64,000 nt of DNA from Streptomyces sp. 846.5 (GTDB taxonomy: Bacteria; Actinomycetota; Actinomycetes; Streptomycetales; Streptomycetaceae), in contig NZ_SOBN01000004.1 of the NCBI RefSeq assembly GCF_004365705.1, positions 1-64,000 on the forward strand, in the 5' to 3' direction. The notes under the pieces were generated by a model that searched no databases, was not told the origin of the DNA, and was given only the letters and a program-made list of their open reading frames with translations. Positions 26,056 through 35,100 of the stretch are shown here, piece after piece. A program made the position numbers and the translations under genes. Position 1 is the first letter of the stretch. Each line of letters begins with the position of its first letter.

Positions 26056-27579
26056 ATGCCCACGAGTCTTCCCGCCGCCGTTCAACTGGCCTGGGGCTGG
26101 TTTCCAGCGCTGGCCTTCCTCACCGGCACCGCAGCCGTCGTCGCGGTCGCACTCTCACGTCGCCGGTCGTTCACCAGGGGTGCGCGACCGTTGTCGTCGT
26201 GGTTCGGAGGTGTCCTGCTCACGTCCGCCGCTCTCGCGGCCGTGATCACTGAGACCCAGAGCGCACGAAACGGTGTCCCCGGGCCGTTGAGCAGCCTCCC
26301 CCACGCCCATCTCCTGGTCCAGGCGTCGCGGGTCCTGGTCATGGGCATCCCGCTGGTCGCAGTGGCCTGCGGTATCGCGTGTGCGGGCGAGCGACTCGCA
26401 CAGGGCGGTATCCGCATCACGCGATCGGCCGCGGCGACGGCGCTTCCCTTCGCCTGCGCCTGGGCCGTGTCGGCCGGCTTCGGCGCGTGGAGCGGCGCCA
26501 ACGCACAAGCGTGGGCCGCATGGGCTACGTTCACTGCGCTGGCGTGCCTGCCCGTCGCCGGAACAGGTCCAGCGCAGCAGGCGCGCGTCCTGCTGCGCGT
26601 ACTGATCTGGGGTTCCCTCATCCTCGCTGTACTGAGCCCGTCGTGGGCCTTCGCTCCCTACCAGCTCTGGCCCGGCGGCTGGCGGGTCGGGGCTCCACGG
26701 CTCCAGGGCCTGATGCCGCAGCCGAACCCGCTCGGATGGCTGGCCGCCTTCGCCGTTCTCCTCGAGTGGAGCCACGTCCGTAGGCTGAGCCTCCGGCTGG
26801 CGTGGACTGCTCCCGCGCTGGCCTGTCTGCTTCTCAGCGCATCGCGGACGGCGTTGTTCGCACTCGTGGTCGGCGCCCTGTTCTACGAGTCGGCGCCGGG
26901 CATGGGCGCTGAACAGCAGAGAGCGAACGGCCGATGGACGCGACGGGCGGCCTTTGCGGTAGCCGCCGTCGGACTGGCGATGCTCTTCCTCGGAAGCGGC
27001 GCGCCCGCAGAAGGAACCTTGAACGGGCGCACCGGGTACTGGCTCCGGGCGGTCGCGCTGTGGCGCAGGTACCCTCTCCTCGGCACCGGGCCCGGTGCCT
27101 TCTACGAGTCCCATGACCCCGCCCAGGCGGTCGGCTACGCGCACAACCAGCTCCTGCACACCGCCGCCGAACTCGGCACACTCGGGCTGCTGGCGCTTGT
27201 GTGGTTCACGACGCGGGCGCTGTCGAACACCCGCCGTTCGGTCGCCGGCAGGCGAGTGGCCCTGCCCGTGCTGGTCACTCTGACCGCGCTCTATGTCACG
27301 GAGAACCCGCTGCGCTTCACGAACCTCACGTTCGTTCTGCCGATTCTTCCACCGCTCCTGATGCTCCTGGCGGCACAGGGTGCCGAACCCGCAGTCGTAC
27401 GTGCGGACGACAGCGGCCCGCGTCAGCCGGTCTCGGATCGGAGCGGCACATGCGGAGAGGAGACAGGAAGCCTGACCAGCTTGTCCTCGTTGAACAACGG
27501 ATCGGCTTCGCCTCCCTGCAGGCAGATGGGCCCGAACTCCGTATCGAGAGTGATCCACACCCCCGGCCACACAGGATGA
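26056..27579 (+). CDS. O-antigen ligase/Wzy-type polymerase
   Basis: A 507-residue polytopic membrane protein with about ten to twelve hydrophobic segments. The Wzy_C/O-antigen ligase signature is present: GRTGYWLRAVALWRRYPLLG, then TGPGAFYES and YAHNQLLHTAAELGTLGLL, containing the HN pair of the periplasmic loop. It should polymerise or ligate lipid-linked glycan outside the membrane. It ends the exporter-glycosyltransferase run. The last 60 residues are Ser/Gly-rich and overlap, in antisense, the coding end of the convergent gene by 157 bp, so the true tail may be shorter or simply unconstrained. Confidence 0.85.
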   Translation: MPTSLPAAVQLAWGWFPALAFLTGTAAVVAVALSRRRSFTRGARPLSSWFGGVLLTSAALAAVITETQSARNGVPGPLSSLPHAHLLVQASRVLVMGIPLVAVACGIACAGERLAQGGIRITRSAAATALPFACAWAVSAGFGAWSGANAQAWAAWATFTALACLPVAGTGPAQQARVLLRVLIWGSLILAVLSPSWAFAPYQLWPGGWRVGAPRLQGLMPQPNPLGWLAAFAVLLEWSHVRRLSLRLAWTAPALACLLLSASRTALFALVVGALFYESAPGMGAEQQRANGRWTRRAAFAVAAVGLAMLFLGSGAPAEGTLNGRTGYWLRAVALWRRYPLLGTGPGAFYESHDPAQAVGYAHNQLLHTAAELGTLGLLALVWFTTRALSNTRRSVAGRRVALPVLVTLTALYVTENPLRFTNLTFVLPILPPLLMLLAAQGAEPAVVRADDSGPRQPVSDRSGTCGEETGSLTSLSSLNNGSASPPCRQMGPNSVSRVIHTPGHTG

Positions 27580-28253
27580 CGATTCGTCAGGTAGATCCCG
27601 CACAACTGGCATCGAACAACAGCGAACCCGCTCGCTCGAAACAGCTCGTCAGCCTCGGTGCCGGCAAATGAAGACCCCTCGATCGCTTCGAGCAAGGGCC
27701 CGGAGAGGTCTTCCAGTCGTTCCCTCAAGTCACCCCATTCCTCCAGGCCTGCGGCGGGAACGGTGATCCGGTACCCGAACCGCGGCAGTGTGCCCTTCGA
27801 CGGCTCCTGGATCGCCTCGATGTGCTCACCTCTCGCCGCCACGGGCAGGAGTTCCCACAGCAGATCTCGTAGTACATCGGCCATCCCCGGCGCCTCGGGG
27901 TTGTTCAGCAGCACGGTCACCAAGAGTTGTTGCACATGGAGCGGGACGTAGTAAGTGTCCTGGACGAAGGATCCCGTGGCGTCGACGCGCACTGCTCGAT
28001 GATGGGCGTGACTGCCGTTGTCGCTCTGGACCTCGACCTGACGCCCGGCCGTCGCGGCCTCCACCGCCGCCGCCGGAGTGGGGTACACGCGGAGGAATTC
28101 GTCCCAGACGTCGTCCTCCTGGTGTTCGCCACCGAACTCATCAAGACCCAGGGCTGCTGGTATCGCGACGGCCCGCACACGGCCGTTCTGTGCGTTCCTC
28201 TGGTGGACCACACTTTTGACGTTCCGGCTCGAACTCTTCTTCCGCTTCCTCAC
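27423..28253 (-). CDS. Hypothetical protein with Cys pair near C terminus
   Basis: A 276-residue soluble protein. The N terminus is very basic (MRKRKKSSSRNVKS). The middle is acidic and helical (LEEWGDLRERLEDLSGPLLE). The C-terminal region, VRCQLCGIYLTNRHPVWPGV followed by ITLDTEFGPICLQGG, has a CxxC and a later Cys that could bind zinc. No family recognised. It converges with, and overlaps by 157 bp, the polymerase gene on the other strand. The composition of the overlapping part is more protein-like on this strand. Confidence 0.6.
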   Translation of the reverse strand: MRKRKKSSSRNVKSVVHQRNAQNGRVRAVAIPAALGLDEFGGEHQEDDVWDEFLRVYPTPAAAVEAATAGRQVEVQSDNGSHAHHRAVRVDATGSFVQDTYYVPLHVQQLLVTVLLNNPEAPGMADVLRDLLWELLPVAARGEHIEAIQEPSKGTLPRFGYRITVPAAGLEEWGDLRERLEDLSGPLLEAIEGSSFAGTEADELFRASGFAVVRCQLCGIYLTNRHPVWPGVWITLDTEFGPICLQGGEADPLFNEDKLVRLPVSSPHVPLRSETG

Positions 28254-28484
28254 GGGTTCGCCTTCCTGTCATATGCCTTGACGCTTCATCAGGCCCTCGA
28301 ACGTATCCATCCAACCCGACGCTGCGCGCCAGCGACAAAGAGAGGCCCCTCTATCGGGAACCGCGCCCAGCGGACCAAACAAAGAGTGTAGTATGCAATA
28401 CTCCGTGTCCGATCAGCCCCTGTGTGGGCCCACGACTGCCTGCCTCGGGATGCCGATCTGCCCCGTGGCCGGGACGCTGAAGCC

Positions 28485-28733
28485 ATGAGCGAGACCACCG
28501 ATCAGCACAGCCACCACCATCACGCGCACGTCGTGGTGCACCCCGTCGAGGACGCCGCCCCGCCGTACCGCCGCGTCCACGTCCTGGGCACCCAGGTCGG
28601 CCAGGCGTACTCACTGAGGGATGTCGTCGAGTTCTGCCGCCGTGTCGGCCTGGAGGACCTCGACCCCGAGGCACCCGGCAGCGTGCAGTGGATCGGAGGC
28701 GGCGCCCGCACCTGGGACGTGCGGCCGGACTGA
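28485..28733 (+). CDS. Small conserved hypothetical protein
   Basis: An 82-residue protein with a His-rich start (DQHSHHHHAHVVVHPVED). It also has a compact core YRRVHVLGTQVGQAYSLRDV, with VVEFCRRVGLEDLDPEAPG and VQWIGGGARTWDV after it. A stretch of three or four histidines could bind metal. I recognise it as the kind of small protein often seen in streptomycetes but have no function for it. It converges with the methyltransferase-fusion gene across a short terminator-like stem. Confidence 0.65.
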   Translation: MSETTDQHSHHHHAHVVVHPVEDAAPPYRRVHVLGTQVGQAYSLRDVVEFCRRVGLEDLDPEAPGSVQWIGGGARTWDVRPD

Positions 28734-28745
28734 GGACCACAGGGC

Positions 28746-28764
28746 CGCTGCCGTGACGGCAGCG
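28746..28764. terminator. Bidirectional terminator stem
   Basis: CGCTGCC and GGCAGCG form a 7-bp GC stem around a GTGAC loop in the 47-bp gap between two convergent genes. No T-run follows. Confidence 0.55.
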
Positions 28765-28780
28765 TGCCCAGCACCCGCTG

Positions 28781-30853
28781 TCAGGAGTTCCGGACCGCCT
28801 CCAGAAGCACGATGCCGGTATCACCGTAGTCGGGCAGGGTCGGGTCGGAATCGAGGCGGCTGACGTCGAGGTAGGCGCTGTACGGCTGGAACACGCTGCG
28901 GACCGCGTCTCCGTCGACGGGGCAGCCAGGCCAAAACGGTCCGTCGCCCAGTTGGTAGCGCGGCATGTTTTCCATGAACGCTGCGACGAGCAGTCCACCG
29001 GGCCGTACGGAGTGGATGAAGGTGCGGCAGATCGACGCGAACTCCTCGAAATCCTCGGTGATGCTTTCGGCCACGAAATGCATCGATGCGAGGTCGTACG
29101 TCCCTTCGGGCAGGTCCCGTACGTCCGCGTGCTCGATCCGGACCCGGGACAGTGCCTCGGTCAGGGTCGGCGGCAGTGCTGGGTCCAGGTCACGGCACAG
29201 GGTGTAGAACGCCTGCCAGCTCTCGTCGGGGCCGTCGGTCAGCTGGCCTGTCAGGTAGGCGATGTTGGCGGCACTCGACTCGACGGCGTGGACGCTGCGA
29301 CTGGCAGCGGCAGGGAGCATGAGGGGGTAGAGATTCGGGCCGGCTCCGAATTCCAGCGACCGGTTGATACTCCCGGGAGTCAACCTCCGGTAGAACGCCG
29401 AATGGTGCCGAATGACGTCGGCATCGCAGGGGTGGAGCTCGCGGTAGTTCTCGGCGAGGTAGTCCTGCACCGGCCAGCGGTCCCAGTCCGCGTCGTCATT
29501 GCGCCTCGGGACGGCTGGATCTTTCGGGGAACGGGTCATGCGGTGCCTCCTTGCCTCGGGTTCGGCCGGGCAGTCGACGGTGTCGTCCGTACGACGGGGA
29601 CTGTGGTCGCGCTCCACTGCGCGCATGCCCGGCAGGAAGAGAAAGGGCAGGGTGGCCAGGGCTCCGAGAACGCCGGCACCGATGAGCGTCCGGCGGGCGC
29701 CGACGGCCTGGGCGACCGGCGCGGTGAGGGCGTAGGACAGGGGTACGAGCGAGATCGAGACGAACCAGTCGACGCTGGAGACGCGGCCGAGCACCTGGTT
29801 CGGCACCAGCCGCTGCTTGGCACTGGCCCAGGCGATGATACCGGCGGTCTCGAAGCCGTTGACGACCGAACAGGCGAGGGCCAACTGCCAGGCACGGGTG
29901 GCGAGGCCATAGCCGGCGACGGCGAGGGTGGCGAGCGTCCACGTGCCGTACATGAACGTGATGAAGCGGCGCGGCAGACCGGTCTGCCCGACGACCAGGG
30001 CGGCCACGACGGCGCTCGCACCTCCGCTGGCCAGCACGAGGCCGAGCTCCGTCGCCGAGCCGTGCAAGAGGTTCTTGACCACATAGGGGAGGAGGACCTC
30101 GGTCGGGCCCAGGAAGAGCAGATAGGCGAAGGTGGCCGACACGAAGGTGCCCCAGAGCCAGGTGTTGGCGCGCACGAATCCGACTCCCGCGCGCAGGTCC
30201 GCCCACAGCGATGGTCTGTGGTCGGCCGAAGGGGGCGGCATCGGCCGGATGCACAGCACGCAGCTGACGGACACCACGAAGGTCAGCGCGTCGAAGGCGA
30301 ACGCCCACCCCGGACCGGCCACCGCGACGAGCAGCCCGCCGAGGGCGGTTCCGCCGATCTGCAGGGCAGCGGGGCGGACGAATTGATCGAGGGCGTTGGC
30401 CGCGACAAGCTGGTCCGCGGGAACCAGGCCCGGCACGATCGCGTCGAAAGCTGGGGGGAAGAATCCGGACGCGGCCCCGTACAACGCGGCCACCGCGACC
30501 AGGTGCCACAGCCGTACGGTGCCGCTGAGAGCGAGCACCGCCAGGGCGGCCAGGCACGACCCGCGCACCAGGTCGCTGCCGACCATGACCCGCCGCCGGT
30601 CGAACCGGTCACTGGCGACACCGCCCAGCAGCACCAGCGCAAGCTGCGGGGCCGCCAGGGCCACGCCGACCACGGACATCCCGCTCGGCGAGCCGGTCAG
30701 CGTGTACACCTGCCAGGCCAGCGCGACGAGAAGCACACCGTCACCGAGCAGCGATGTACTCATGCCCAGCCACAGGATCCTGAAGTCGCGAAGCGCGAGG
30801 GGCGCGAGGAGGTGAACCCGCCGGCCGCGGCCCGAAGCGTCGATGACGGACAT
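28781..30853 (-). CDS. MFS transporter fused to SAM methyltransferase
   Basis: A single 690-residue frame. Residues 1-415 are a 12-helix major facilitator of the enterobactin-exporter/MFS_3 type (RDFRILWLGMSTSLLGDGVL, GGVASDRFDRRRVMVGSDLV). Residues 440-690 are a methyltransferase of the NNMT/SCO2525-like type: WDRWPVQDYLAENYRELHPC, FYRRLTPGSINRSLEFGAGP, HAVESSAANIAYL. No stop separates them, but an internal ATG at 29539 has a strong AAGGAGG site (29546-29552), so a free 252-residue methyltransferase is probably also made. The ATG at 30853 directly follows the stop of the PLP enzyme. It may methylate and export the product of that enzyme (inference). Confidence 0.82.
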   Translation of the reverse strand: MSVIDASGRGRRVHLLAPLALRDFRILWLGMSTSLLGDGVLLVALAWQVYTLTGSPSGMSVVGVALAAPQLALVLLGGVASDRFDRRRVMVGSDLVRGSCLAALAVLALSGTVRLWHLVAVAALYGAASGFFPPAFDAIVPGLVPADQLVAANALDQFVRPAALQIGGTALGGLLVAVAGPGWAFAFDALTFVVSVSCVLCIRPMPPPSADHRPSLWADLRAGVGFVRANTWLWGTFVSATFAYLLFLGPTEVLLPYVVKNLLHGSATELGLVLASGGASAVVAALVVGQTGLPRRFITFMYGTWTLATLAVAGYGLATRAWQLALACSVVNGFETAGIIAWASAKQRLVPNQVLGRVSSVDWFVSISLVPLSYALTAPVAQAVGARRTLIGAGVLGALATLPFLFLPGMRAVERDHSPRRTDDTVDCPAEPEARRHRMTRSPKDPAVPRRNDDADWDRWPVQDYLAENYRELHPCDADVIRHHSAFYRRLTPGSINRSLEFGAGPNLYPLMLPAAASRSVHAVESSAANIAYLTGQLTDGPDESWQAFYTLCRDLDPALPPTLTEALSRVRIEHADVRDLPEGTYDLASMHFVAESITEDFEEFASICRTFIHSVRPGGLLVAAFMENMPRYQLGDGPFWPGCPVDGDAVRSVFQPYSAYLDVSRLDSDPTLPDYGDTGIVLLEAVRNS
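29546..29552 (-). promoter_or_regulatory. Internal ribosome-binding site for free methyltransferase
   Basis: AAGGAGG, six bases before an in-frame ATG (29539) that begins MTRSPKDPAV. This is the best Shine-Dalgarno match in the operon and lies exactly at the domain boundary, which suggests the methyltransferase was, or still is, a separately initiated gene. Confidence 0.65.
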
Positions 30854-32104
30854 TCAGACCTGCGGCTGGAGGTCGAACCGCTCGGCCAGTGCCGAGAGCG
30901 TCTCGTTGAGCCGGTCGATCTCCTCGTCGGTGTTGGCGGCCGTGACCTGGATCCGGAACCCGACCCGGCTACGTGGAACCAGAGGATAGGCCGCCAGGGT
31001 GACGTAGACGCCGTGGTCCCACAGGAACGAGCCCACCGATTCGAGGTCGGAGCTCGAAGCCAGGGGAATCTCGATGATGGGCAGCCCGCTGGTGTTCGGG
31101 GTGTGGATGCCGAGCGCCGCCAGATGCCCCAGGACGCGCGCCGACCTGCGCCAGAGGTCGGCCCTGATCGCGTCACCGCGACTGGCGTTCACGTCGAAGC
31201 CGGCGAGTGCCGTGGCGAGCGACGCCGTCGGCGACGGCCCGGAGTACAGATAGGGGGCCGCGGCGACTTTGAGATGCTCCTTCAACCAGGTGGGGAGAGC
31301 GATGAAGGCCAGGAGCGAGGAGTAGGCCTTGGAGAACCCGCCTACCAGGACGATGCCGTCGTACGTCTCGCTGAAGTGCCGGACGATGCTGTTGCCCCGG
31401 GATCCGTACGGGCAGAGCTCGGCCGGGCTCCGTTCGCCGACGATCCCGAAGCCGTGCGCGTCGTCGATGTAGAGCAGGGCGTCGTGACTGCGGCACAGAC
31501 GCGCCAGCGCCGGCAGATCGGCGAGGTTCCCGGACATGCTGTTGACCCCGTCCACGCACACCAGGCGGGACGCGTCGGCCGGTGCGGCCCGCAGCAGCTG
31601 CTCGAGTTCGGCCAGGTCGCCGACGTGGCACCGCTTCACCGTCGCGCCCAGTCCACGGGCCATCAAGCACCCGTCGTAGACCGTCCGATGAGCCTCCGCA
31701 TCGACGAAGACGGTGCCTGTGCCGACGATCACCGGGATCACCGAGGAATGGATCAGGGTGATGGTCGGGAGTACCAGCGTGTCCGGCGCGCCGAGCAGTT
31801 CGGTCAGCCGTTCCTCGATCTGTGGGTAGAGCCGGGGGCTGCCCAGCAGCCGGGACCAGCTCGGATGAGTACCCCAGCGGCGGACCTGCGGAGCGATCGC
31901 GTCCATGATCTCCGGGTCCAGGTCGAAGCCGAGGTAGTTGCACGAGGCGAAGTCGGTGAGCCAGTGGTCGCCGCAGCGGATCTGACGGCCGCGCACATCA
32001 TCGATCACCGCGTCGCACATGGGACTGGACCGCCGAAGCCGTTCCAGGTCGCCCCAGCGCGAATCGCGACGCGTGCCGTCCGCCGCTTTGGAGGTGTCGG
32101 TCAT
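30854..32104 (-). CDS. Alpha-oxoamine synthase-like PLP enzyme
   Basis: A 416-residue fold-type I aminotransferase relative of the 8-amino-7-oxononanoate synthase/KBL/CqsA group, which condenses an amino acid with an acyl thioester. Seen: LTDFASCNYLGFDLDPEIMD, the ring motif WGTHPSWSRLLGSPRLYPQI, DDAHGFGIVGE (PLP-binding Asp and His) and VGGFSKAYS with the Schiff-base Lys. No biotin genes lie nearby, so a role in biotin synthesis is unlikely. Signal or metabolite synthesis of the CqsA/LqsA kind is possible. It lies 13 bp after the GGDEF-EAL gene and abuts the MFS-methyltransferase gene, forming a three-gene operon. Confidence 0.85.
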   Translation of the reverse strand: MTDTSKAADGTRRDSRWGDLERLRRSSPMCDAVIDDVRGRQIRCGDHWLTDFASCNYLGFDLDPEIMDAIAPQVRRWGTHPSWSRLLGSPRLYPQIEERLTELLGAPDTLVLPTITLIHSSVIPVIVGTGTVFVDAEAHRTVYDGCLMARGLGATVKRCHVGDLAELEQLLRAAPADASRLVCVDGVNSMSGNLADLPALARLCRSHDALLYIDDAHGFGIVGERSPAELCPYGSRGNSIVRHFSETYDGIVLVGGFSKAYSSLLAFIALPTWLKEHLKVAAAPYLYSGPSPTASLATALAGFDVNASRGDAIRADLWRRSARVLGHLAALGIHTPNTSGLPIIEIPLASSSDLESVGSFLWDHGVYVTLAAYPLVPRSRVGFRIQVTAANTDEEIDRLNETLSALAERFDLQPQV

Positions 32105-32117
32105 GGGGTCCTCGTTC

Positions 32118-35100
32118 CTATCGTCCTCCTCTGGCCGCCCGTCGGAGGCTGGTGGCCAGGGGCTGAGGGCGGGGACTGCCCTGCTCGCGCAGGAGGTGCT
32201 CGCTCGCTTCCGCCGTCACGGGGGGTGAGAACAGGAATCCCTGCCCGAATTCGCAGCCCATGGCCGCGAGTAGAGCCTGCTGCTGGGCGTCCTCGATGCC
32301 TTCGGCGATCACCTTCATGCCGAGCGTGCCTGCGATGCGGACGATGCCCTCGACCAGCGCGACCTGCTGTCCGTCGATCAGGATTCCGTCGACGAAGGAC
32401 TTGTCGATTTTCAGGAGGTCGATCGGGAAGTCCCGGAGGTAGCCGAGCGAGGAGAAGCCAGTACCGAAATCGTCGATGGCGATCCTCACCCCCAGGTCCT
32501 TCAGCGTCCTCATGTCTGCGCGGACCTGGTCGTTCTGACGCATGAGGACGGTCTCCGTGAGCTCCAGCACGAGCGACCCCGGTGCCAGACCGGACTCCTG
32601 GAGTACCCGGCTCACCTCGCCCACGAAGCCGGAGTCCCGGAACTGGCGGGCGGAGACGTTCACGTTGATGTCCAGCGGGTTCGGCTGCGGAACCGCCTGC
32701 TGCAAGGCAGCGGTGCAGGCGGCGGCGCGCTCCAGGATCCATGCGCCGAGCGGCATGATGTGACCGGTCTCCTCGGCGAGGCTGATGAAGTGTTCCGGCA
32801 GTACCAGGCCCAGGCGTGCGTGCGGCCACCTGGCCAGCGCCTCGAAGCCCACGATTGTCCCGCCCGACAGATCGACGATGGGCTGGTAGAGCAGCGTGAA
32901 CTCCTCCTCCGCGATGGCGTTCTCGAGACTGGTCCGCAGCTCTTGGCGCTCCATCATGCCTTTGTGCAGGACCGGCTGGAAACGTCGCCACTGGCGCTTG
33001 CCGGCTGCCTTGGCCGCGTACAGGGCCAGGTCGGCGTGGCTCAGGAGCTCCTCACCGTCCGAGCTGTCCAGTGCGGTGGCGATCCCCACGCTGGCCGACA
33101 CGCTGATGGATTCGCCGTTGAGGTAGAAGGGCCGGGCGAGGGCATCCACGACATGGCCGGCGATGGCCTCCGCCTCCGACGGTTCATGGATTCCCTTGAT
33201 GAGTACCGCGAACTCGTCGCCACCCAGCCGGGCCGCTGTGTCGCCGGCCCGCAGCGTCGCCGCGAGTCGCTGCGCCGCAGCGACGAGGAGCTCGTCCCCG
33301 ACGGTGTGCCCCCGCGTGTCGTTGACGACCTTGAAGTCGTCCAGGTCCACGAACAGGAGGCTGACCAGCGTGGAGTCGCGCCGCTCGGAAACGAGTGCGT
33401 GCTCGACCCGGTTCATCAGCAGGACCCGGTTCGGCAGGCTGGTCAGTGCGTCGTGGAGGGCCCGGTGCGTGAGCTCGCGCTCCAGTTTGCGCTGCTCGGT
33501 CACGTCACGCAGGGTGATCACGAGCCCGTGCACGCTCTGATCCTGTCGTAGATTGCTGCACCTGACCTCGACCTCGATGGGCCTGCCGTCCTGGCGAATC
33601 ACCCGCCAGTCGTCGCACAGGTCCTGTTCGCGGTCGCCGTTGCGCATCTCGCCCAGGGCGAGGACGGCACGACGCATGTCGTCGGGGTGGATGAGCTCGG
33701 TGAATCTCTTGGCCCCCGCCCCGACCTCGGGGCCGAACATGGAGTCGGCCGAGGGGCTTGCGTACCTGGCGGTGTCGTCGTCGTCGAGGATGAGGATCAC
33801 GTCGGACGCGTTGTGAATGAGCGTCCGGAAATACGCCTCACTGTTTCGGCGGGTGATCTCCTTGACGAGCCTGACCCGTTCCAGCGCCAGCGCGACCTGG
33901 GACGCCAGTGTTTCGAGCACGCTGCGCAGCTCATTGAGGTCGGCCTCGGGGCCCGCGACGGCCAGGGCACCGAAGAGTGACTCACCGGCCGGCCGGTCCT
34001 TGAGGATCAGCGGGAACAGCAGAGCCTTCGGCGGGTCGTTGCGATCTCCAGGAGGCATATCCCCGAGCCTGTCGACGCTGATGACCTGAGATTTCCCGGA
34101 CTGCAGCGCGCCCAACCACGTGCCGCCCAATTCGTCCATCCGGGTCAACCGCCACTCCGGCGGCAGGGGTTGGGCGGAGCGCACGGTGTACAGGGTCTCG
34201 GCATCACCCAGCGCAAGCACGGCCTCGTGTCTCACCTCCGGTCCGAACAGCGTTGCCGCAGCGGTGCGCACCAGGCTCGCGATCTCCTCCACGCTCACTG
34301 CCGACACCAGTGAGGCGGCTGAGGCGCCCAGGGTGCGCTCGCGGATCATGGCCCGCTGGTGGGAGGACACCAGGCCCGAAAGGCGGGAGAGCACGAGCAG
34401 GAACATGACGCCGGAGAACACTGCGATAACGCCCGCGTCGCGGACCCGTCCCTGTACGGCCTCGTAGAGCAGCATGCCAGGAGCGATGAGCGAGGCCAGG
34501 GCGAGCGCGCCGAGCCGTCGGCTCGGAAGCCCGGCCGGCCGGCGTGGCACCGGCTGTGTCAGCCCCACCATGGACGGATGAAGCGCGGAGAGTCCCCACG
34601 CGGTGTAGAACACCACCCAGCCCAGATCCATCGGTGTGCCGACCTGCCAGGTGCCGTTGACCTGGTAGAGCCCGTACAGGACGTCGGAGACGAGGATCCC
34701 GAGTGTGCCGACGGTGAGCAGTTGGATCGAACGGGTTCGTACGCTGCCGCCGGTGAGCAGTCGGGCGAGCATCGCCAGCATCAGCACGTCACCGAGCGGA
34801 TAGGCGATCGAGATCGCCTTCTCCAGCCATGTCGTGCCGACGGTGCGGGTGTTCGGTTCGATCAGGTAGATCCACGACAGCAGTGCCAGACCCGAGGTCA
34901 GGGTGAGAGCGTCCAGCAGACTTCCCCAGTCGCGCTCGACCGAGCGGCAGCGGATGAAGATGAACAGCCCTGCTGCGAAGAGCGGATAGGTGGCCAGGTA
35001 GAACGCATCTGCGACCGAGGGGAATGGGTTCGTTTCGCCGACCACATTCTGAAGGACGTTGTAGCTCGTGTCGCCCGCGGCGAAAGCGAAGTTCGCGGCA

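Noticed and set aside
28952-32545. A 1197-residue open frame on the plus strand
   Set aside because: It is antisense to the MFS-methyltransferase, PLP enzyme and EAL genes, all with clear motifs. Its Arg/Gly/Glu/Gln-rich translation is what high-GC antisense DNA gives.
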